A stretch of DNA of 10,294 bases, taken from the NCBI GenBank assembly GCA_030591405.1, contig JAUVBC010000048.1, positions 1-10,294 of the forward strand, read 5' to 3'. The notes under the pieces are model-generated. The model was not told the DNA's origin. It did not search any database and worked only from the letters and a program-made list of their open reading frames with translations. The position numbers and the translations under genes are program-made. Below, piece by piece: positions 6,905-10,294 of the stretch; position 1 is the first letter of the stretch; each line of letters starts with the position of its first letter. The stretch comes from Candidatus Zixiibacteriota bacterium. GTDB taxonomy: Bacteria; Zixibacteria; MSB-5A5; GN15; PGXB01.

Positions 6905-6934
6905 TTGAATTAATATTGCCGATAATTATATAGA
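6905..6934 (+). promoter_or_regulatory. Possible promoter of the FN3/sorting-tail gene
   Basis: TTGAAT (6905-6910), an 18-base spacer and TATAGA (6929-6934) give four of six matches in each box, with a predicted start near 6941. The upstream terminator (6792-6825) means the gene needs its own promoter somewhere between 6826 and 6991. The surroundings are AT-rich, so this is weak evidence. Confidence 0.3.
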
Positions 6935-6991
6935 TGGAAGAAAGTTATGCAGAAATTACGGTTATCTGCCAATATAACGATCGGATAAAAT

Positions 6992-7705
6992 ATGTTTAGT
7001 TGCTTGAAAATAAAGACAATCATCAGAGTTGTATCGTCGATATTTATAGTTATCTGTTTCCTGCTACTTTCCGGGACCATGTTTGAAAATATCAGAGCCA
7101 TTCAAACAGAAATTACGCCAGTTTCGATAACCTTGATCTGGACCGCTCCCGGCGATAACGGCAACACCGGCACCGCTTGGCGATATGATGTTCGATATGA
7201 CACCGAGGAAATAACCGAAGCCAATTGGTCATATGCCAGTCAGGCGACAGGGGAACCCGACCCCAGGCCGGCTGGAAGTTCCGAAGAATTTACGGTTGTT
7301 GATTTGGTGCCAAATACGTTGTACTATTTTGCGATCAAAACTGCCGATTTAGCCGGTAATTGGTCAGCGCTTTCAAACAACGATACTGCCAGTACGCTTT
7401 CATTGGGATCAAGTATTATCGTCCCAGATGAATATGAATTGGAACAAAATTATCCCAATCCTTTTAATGCCTCGACCGTTATCAGTTTTTATGTCCCGGT
7501 TCCCGGGCCGGTAAAACTATCGGTTTATGATATTCTTGGCCGCACCGTCAGCACCATTGTTGATGATGAGTTATCGGTTGGAGATCACCTGGCTAAATGG
7601 GATGGGTTAGACGGCGATGGTAAAACAGTGGCAACCGGAATCTATTTCTATCATTTGCGCGCCGGGGATTATAATACCAGCCGGAAAATGTTACTGCTCA
7701 AATAA
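6992..7705 (+). CDS. Small secreted FN3 protein with FlgD-like/type IX-style C-terminal sorting tail
   Basis: 237 residues. A basic start and a hydrophobic stretch (about 9-28, TIIRVVSSIFIVICFLLLSG) form a signal peptide or N-terminal anchor. Residues about 43-133 are a fibronectin type III-like domain: ITLIWTAPGDNGNTG (46-60), WRYDVRYD (63-70), ITEANW (74-79) and LVPNTLYYFAIKTAD (105-119). Its first beta strand appears shortened against family members. Residues about 147-237 are the conserved tail: YELEQNYPNPFN (148-159), LSVYDILGRTV (176-186), KWDGLDGDG (202-210), GIYFYHLRAG (216-225) and the final RKMLLLK. Such tails direct export and surface attachment by type IX-like systems in Bacteroidetes and relatives, or act as FlgD-like folds. 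No catalytic domain is present. The ribosome site is weak (GGAT, 7 bases before ATG). It lies on the plus strand 242 bases after the dockerin remnant. Confidence 0.85.
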   Translation: MFSCLKIKTIIRVVSSIFIVICFLLLSGTMFENIRAIQTEITPVSITLIWTAPGDNGNTGTAWRYDVRYDTEEITEANWSYASQATGEPDPRPAGSSEEFTVVDLVPNTLYYFAIKTADLAGNWSALSNNDTASTLSLGSSIIVPDEYELEQNYPNPFNASTVISFYVPVPGPVKLSVYDILGRTVSTIVDDELSVGDHLAKWDGLDGDGKTVATGIYFYHLRAGDYNTSRKMLLLK

Positions 7706-7760
7706 AAATCCTGATTATTGTGTCCGCTTAATTTTATTGTCAATTTGTCACAGTATTTGA

Positions 7761-7789
7761 TGAACATCTTGCTATTTCTGATGTATAAT
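7761..7789 (+). promoter_or_regulatory. Sigma70-type promoter of the VanZ-like gene
   Basis: A consensus -10 TATAAT (7784-7789) sits 17 bases after TGAACA (7761-7766, four of six matches). The predicted start near 7796 leaves a leader of about 33 bases before ATG 7829. It lies in a gap between two plus-strand genes, as expected for a separate transcription unit. Confidence 0.5.
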
Positions 7790-7828
7790 CCGATATTAAG
7801 AAAATTTTGGCAACACGGATAACAACGT

Positions 7829-8803
7829 ATGAAGTTCAGCAAACGATTACTAATAGTCCTATTGGTAGCAGTTATTTCGACCGCGCTGATAGTTCTGGAG
7901 AAATTTAAAATGCCGCTTAATATATTTCTTTGGCGGTATATTTTTGATGCCGGACATATTCCTCTTTTCGGAGTCATCTCAATTGCTTTTTTGGGGATAT
8001 CTCAAACTTTCTGGGAACGGCGCTTTGCAAATCCGATGATACACTATATTATTGCATTTATCTTCGCCGGTCTGCTTGGATTGGTCACCGAGGTAATACA
8101 ATATTTTACGCCACGTGATGCCGATCTCTGGGACATAATCAACGATGGTATCGGGGCGATCTGCTTTCTTGGTTTATATTTTACCTTTGATCGAAGATTG
8201 ACCGGTTCCGGAGTTTTCCTGAGCAGAAAATTAAAATATATTATTCGTTTGGCGGTAGTAATTCTGGGTCTGGTGGCGATGATGCCGACTATTAACTGGA
8301 TAGGTGCATACCTGAGCCGGAATATTCGTTTTCCCGTAATCTGTAATTTTGAATCAAATTGGGAGCAAAAATTTGTATTTACCAATAATGCTTCTTTATC
8401 AATTGTACCTTCGCCGGAATATTTTGCCGATTCAATCGGTAATAATGTTGGTCGGATTGATTTTAATAAAAATGGTCAACCAAATTTTATGATTGTTGAA
8501 CCATATCCCGACTGGACCGGATATGACAATTTATCATTCTCGATTTTTTCGGAAAATCCCGAAACAATAAACATCGAACTTCAAATAAATGACAGACAGT
8601 ATAATAAAAATAATGAAAACAGATTTAATAAGCTCTTATCAATAAACCCGGGTTTAAATAAAATTACCGTTCCTTTAAAAGAGATAACAAATGCTCCGAA
8701 AAACCGTCAACTCGATATGCACAAAATCAGTCTAATTGCTTTGTCTTTAGCGCAACCGGACAGTAACATTACTATTTATCTTGATAACTTCAGGCTGAAA
8801 TAA
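7829..8803 (+). CDS. VanZ-like membrane protein fused to a C-terminal carbohydrate-binding-like beta-sandwich domain
   Basis: 324 residues. The N-terminal half has five likely membrane segments (about 7-23, 44-59, 70-90, 104-120, 138-158). Within them are the VanZ-family polar signature DAGHIPLFG (40-48), the TEVIQYF motif (87-93), PRDADLWDIINDGIGA (95-110) and conserved D/N residues. VanZ-like proteins are named after the teicoplanin-resistance accessory protein; most have no proven activity. The C-terminal half (about 168-324) is non-membrane and strand-rich: FESNWEQKF (174-182), WTGYDNLSFSIFS (229-241), IELQINDRQYN (249-259), LNKITVPLKEI (276-286) and ITIYLDNFRLK (314-324). This pattern resembles CIA30/galactose-binding-like sandwiches and should face outwards if the topology is as drawn. 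It has its own likely promoter and a modest GGATAA ribosome site. It converges on the minus-strand gene at 8885. The ligand is unknown. Confidence 0.85.
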   Translation: MKFSKRLLIVLLVAVISTALIVLEKFKMPLNIFLWRYIFDAGHIPLFGVISIAFLGISQTFWERRFANPMIHYIIAFIFAGLLGLVTEVIQYFTPRDADLWDIINDGIGAICFLGLYFTFDRRLTGSGVFLSRKLKYIIRLAVVILGLVAMMPTINWIGAYLSRNIRFPVICNFESNWEQKFVFTNNASLSIVPSPEYFADSIGNNVGRIDFNKNGQPNFMIVEPYPDWTGYDNLSFSIFSENPETINIELQINDRQYNKNNENRFNKLLSINPGLNKITVPLKEITNAPKNRQLDMHKISLIALSLAQPDSNITIYLDNFRLK

Positions 8804-8884
8804 ACAGATACTCCCAGTAGATACCATTGTTATCATCAGAAATATTTTCTAAATTGACAACATATCTTTTATCAGAACGGCGAT

Positions 8885-9178
8885 TTAACCCGGTATCCAG
8901 ATTTTTTCGGCCAATATTATTTCAGCACCACTCGGCATCATCAGGGCCTCAGCCGATTTTGTATAGAAAAACAGACCTTTGTAAGACATCATATAATGAT
9001 TTTTCTTTGTCGGCCATCCATGATGAGCCATCACCACCGCCGGCTCACTGGATTTTGAAAGCAATTTCTGAAACTGTTCCGGTTCCATTTTTACAATAGC
9101 TCCTGATGCCTTTATTGCCTGCGCTATTGCCGCGGCCGCGGCGGCCGCACCGGCTGCTCCTCCACCTGCTCCAGTCAT
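8885..9178 (-). CDS. Small Ala-rich conserved protein of unknown function
   Basis: 97 residues. The start at ATG 9178 is fixed by a perfect AAGGAGG seven bases upstream. Residues 1-24 are Gly/Ala-rich (MTGAGGGAAG followed by seven alanines and IAQAIKAS), which may be a helix or membrane-associating segment rather than a cleavable signal. The rest is a compact globular module: GAIVKMEPEQFQKLL (26-40), EPAVVMAHHGW (45-55), HYMMSYKGLFFYTKS (61-75), LPSG-like MPSGAEIILAEKIWIPG (81-97). The layout, a beta-rich small domain ending in IWIPG, is one I associate with short uncharacterised proteins of FCB-type genomes, from memory and unverified. The gene converges with the VanZ-like gene and lies 104 bases downstream of the acetyltransferase gene. 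No catalytic residues can be assigned. Confidence 0.8.
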   Translation of the reverse strand: MTGAGGGAAGAAAAAAAIAQAIKASGAIVKMEPEQFQKLLSKSSEPAVVMAHHGWPTKKNHYMMSYKGLFFYTKSAEALMMPSGAEIILAEKIWIPG

Positions 9179-9185
9179 ATTTTTA

Positions 9186-9192
9186 CCTCCTT
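9186..9192 (-). promoter_or_regulatory. Shine-Dalgarno site of the Ala-rich protein gene
   Basis: AAGGAGG, seven bases before ATG 9178. It is a strong site, in contrast to the acetyltransferase gene upstream, which has none. This suggests that the small protein is made independently and at a higher rate. Confidence 0.78.
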
Positions 9193-9282
9193 ATGCTTGT
9201 AGAGAATATACTATATATATGATATTTTATTCATTTGAATGGTTGGACAACCTGAGCCAGAAAACTTATGAATCAAACGGCA

Positions 9283-9795
9283 TCAGGCCAATTCGTTAAA
9301 TTCCTCGCGATACAGCGCCGTTCCCTTGATATTAGTTAATAACTTTTTATCAAAGACATGAATCATAAATACCTCATCAGGGATTTCCCATTCACAGCCG
9401 ATTCCAAAATTGCTGGCCGGTTCAAATCCGAAGCGGGGATAGTAGGTTGGATGACCCAAAACAACAACAAACGGGCAACCATTTTTTGTCAACGTACCTA
9501 ACCCGGTATTAATAAGACCTGCCCCGATTCCCTGATGCTGATATTCTGGCAAGGTCGCCATTGGGCCCAGCCCCATTCCTTTGATTGCACCATTAGTGCT
9601 GTCGATAGCCACCGGACTGAACAAAATATGTCCCACAATTTTATTCTCTAATTCTGCTATCAGTGATAGAATATTATTACAGGATTGCCGTAATTTATCA
9701 ACCAGCTCGGCCTCATCGGGTTGCCCGAAAGCGAGCTCATTGATCTCTCTGATAAATTCTATATCTGATTCTGTTTCCAACCGTATTGTAATCAT
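9283..9795 (-). CDS. GNAT-family N-acetyltransferase, YhbS type
   Basis: 170 residues, the normal length for this group. The fold order is visible: MITIRLETESDIEFIREI (1-18, first strand and helix), LSLIAELENKIVGHILFSPV (43-62, strands 2-3), the acetyl-CoA motif A LGPMATLPEYQHQGIGAGLI (76-95) with the Q-x-x-G-x-G/A core at 86-91, then PFVVVLGHPTYYPRFGF (108-124), the feature that places it with YhbS/COG3153-like predicted acetyltransferases. CEWEIPDEVFM (134-144) follows. Such enzymes transfer acetyl from acetyl-CoA to an amine; the substrate is not known for this group. The gene starts 22 bases after the hybrid kinase stop on the same strand and has no clear ribosome site, which suggests translational coupling in an operon. 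No truncation or missing residue was seen. Confidence 0.9.
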   Translation of the reverse strand: MITIRLETESDIEFIREINELAFGQPDEAELVDKLRQSCNNILSLIAELENKIVGHILFSPVAIDSTNGAIKGMGLGPMATLPEYQHQGIGAGLINTGLGTLTKNGCPFVVVLGHPTYYPRFGFEPASNFGIGCEWEIPDEVFMIHVFDKKLLTNIKGTALYREEFNELA

Positions 9796-9817
9796 AAAAT
9801 GCTAATAAGTTGAAAAT

Positions 9818-10294
9818 TTAATAAACAGCAATCTCTTTTTTCCTGTCTAATTCATTCCGCACCGCCGAGGCAATAGCTTCTTTTGTTAATGGCTTTTGCA
9901 CGAAGACACCAACACCAAGTTTTTGGGCCTCAATCACCCGTTCCGATTCCGAGAATCCTGATACTACAATCGCTTTTTGCTCAGGTTGGATTTCCAATAT
10001 ACGCTTGTATGTTTCGGTGCCATCTATTCCACCGGGCATAATCATATCCAAAACCAATAGATCAAATGGTTTTTCTTTAATAAGAGCACCTGCTTTTTCA
10101 CCGCTTTCGACAGAAGTGATCTGGTAACCGAGTTTTTTCAATATCTGGATCGAAACTTGACGTTGAACTTCATCATCGTCGACAATAAGTACCGATTCGT
10201 TTACGCCATAAATATCAATAGTTTGTTGCTCATTTTTTGTTTTTCTGGTTATTGGGAAATATATATAAAATGATGTCCCTTCTCCGATCTTTGT
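9818..10294 (-). CDS. Hybrid sensor histidine kinase, C-terminal 158 residues, cut by window edge
   Basis: The frame is open from the right edge to TAA at 9820-9818. The first 16 residues (KIGEGTSFYIYFPIT) are the end of a histidine-kinase ATPase domain, the G-x-G-T-x-F box before the last strand. After a short linker a receiver domain begins at residue 34 (ESVLIVDDDEVQRQ), with acidic D39-D41, phospho-acceptor D83 in LVLDMIMPG, S112 in VVSGF and the conserved lysine K134 in VQKPLT. The protein ends KKEIAVY soon after the last helix, so there is no phosphotransfer (HPt) domain. The sensor and dimerisation parts lie outside the window. In hybrid kinases the attached receiver takes phosphate from the catalytic histidine and either passes it on or acts as an internal brake. 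It precedes the GNAT gene by 22 bases. A TTG codon inside the receiver could look like a start for a shorter protein, but the upstream coding continuity rules that out. Confidence 0.92.
   Translation of the reverse strand, partial: TKIGEGTSFYIYFPITRKTKNEQQTIDIYGVNESVLIVDDDEVQRQVSIQILKKLGYQITSVESGEKAGALIKEKPFDLLVLDMIMPGGIDGTETYKRILEIQPEQKAIVVSGFSESERVIEAQKLGVGVFVQKPLTKEAIASAVRNELDRKKEIAVY

Noticed and set aside
8044..8385. Minus-strand frame opposite the VanZ-like gene.
   Set aside because: It overlaps the well-supported plus-strand gene, has basic low-quality composition and no ribosome site.
9130..9152. GC-rich repeat of GCGGCCGC-type units as a possible regulatory element or restriction hot spot.
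   Set aside because: It is explained by alanine codons of the Ala-rich leader of the gene at 8885-9178.
9241..9252. GGTTGGACAACC hairpin downstream of the acetyltransferase gene as a terminator.
   Set aside because: The stem is only four pairs, and no T-tract follows on the minus strand.
9818..10141. A stand-alone 107-residue response regulator.
   Set aside because: The frame continues upstream to the window edge with the acidic pocket VLIVDDDE and a kinase ATPase end, so this is the tail of a hybrid kinase.

Overview
The window is moderately AT-rich bacterial DNA and looks like a fragment of a free-living Gram-negative-type genome. A secreted protein ending in a FlgD-like/type IX-style sorting tail, a dockerin-like C-terminus with the repeated YLINYKYK-x-GPAP unit, an FN3 domain of the WTAPGD type and several two-component proteins together suggest the FCB superphylum, for example a Zixibacteria-, Marinimicrobia- or KSB1-like lineage. 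This placement is inferred from protein style; no rRNA or marker phylogeny is available here. No tRNA, rRNA, CRISPR array, transposase or phage gene was seen.

Left part (1-5812, all minus strand). Reading from right to left there is a bicistron: a small exported protein (5411-5812), then after one base a TPR-AAA+-Fis regulator of the sigma54-activator type (3154-5409), closed by a clear hairpin terminator (3068-3100). Next come a 456-residue uncharacterised protein with a glutamine-amidotransferase-like N-terminus, a coiled coil and a degenerate nuclease-like C-terminus (1514-2884), the ribosome-associated GTPase HflX (350-1447), and the first 99 residues of a response-regulator receiver protein that runs off the left edge (1-299).

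Middle (5813-6991) is a low-density, decayed stretch. On the minus strand it holds a STAS-like gene (6043-6513) that can be rebuilt only by ignoring an in-frame stop and a one-base shift in an 8-base homopolymer. On the plus strand it holds the orphan 3' end of a dockerin-type protein gene (6570-6749), still followed by a strong intrinsic terminator (6792-6825). These two wrecks meet back to back near 6514-6569, which suggests a deletion or rearrangement there.

Right part. Two plus-strand genes follow: a small FN3/sorting-tail surface protein (6992-7705) and a VanZ-like membrane protein fused to a beta-sandwich carbohydrate-binding-like domain (7829-8803). Facing them on the minus strand are the C-terminal end of a hybrid sensor histidine kinase that enters from the right edge (9818-10294), a YhbS-type GNAT acetyltransferase (9283-9795) and a small Ala-rich conserved protein (8885-9178).

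The strongest system-level idea is the exported-protein/TPR-regulator pair, which is transcribed from one recognisable promoter and may be a sensing unit. The most certain unusual observation is the decayed zone in the middle. I do not see a complete new defence or mobile system.
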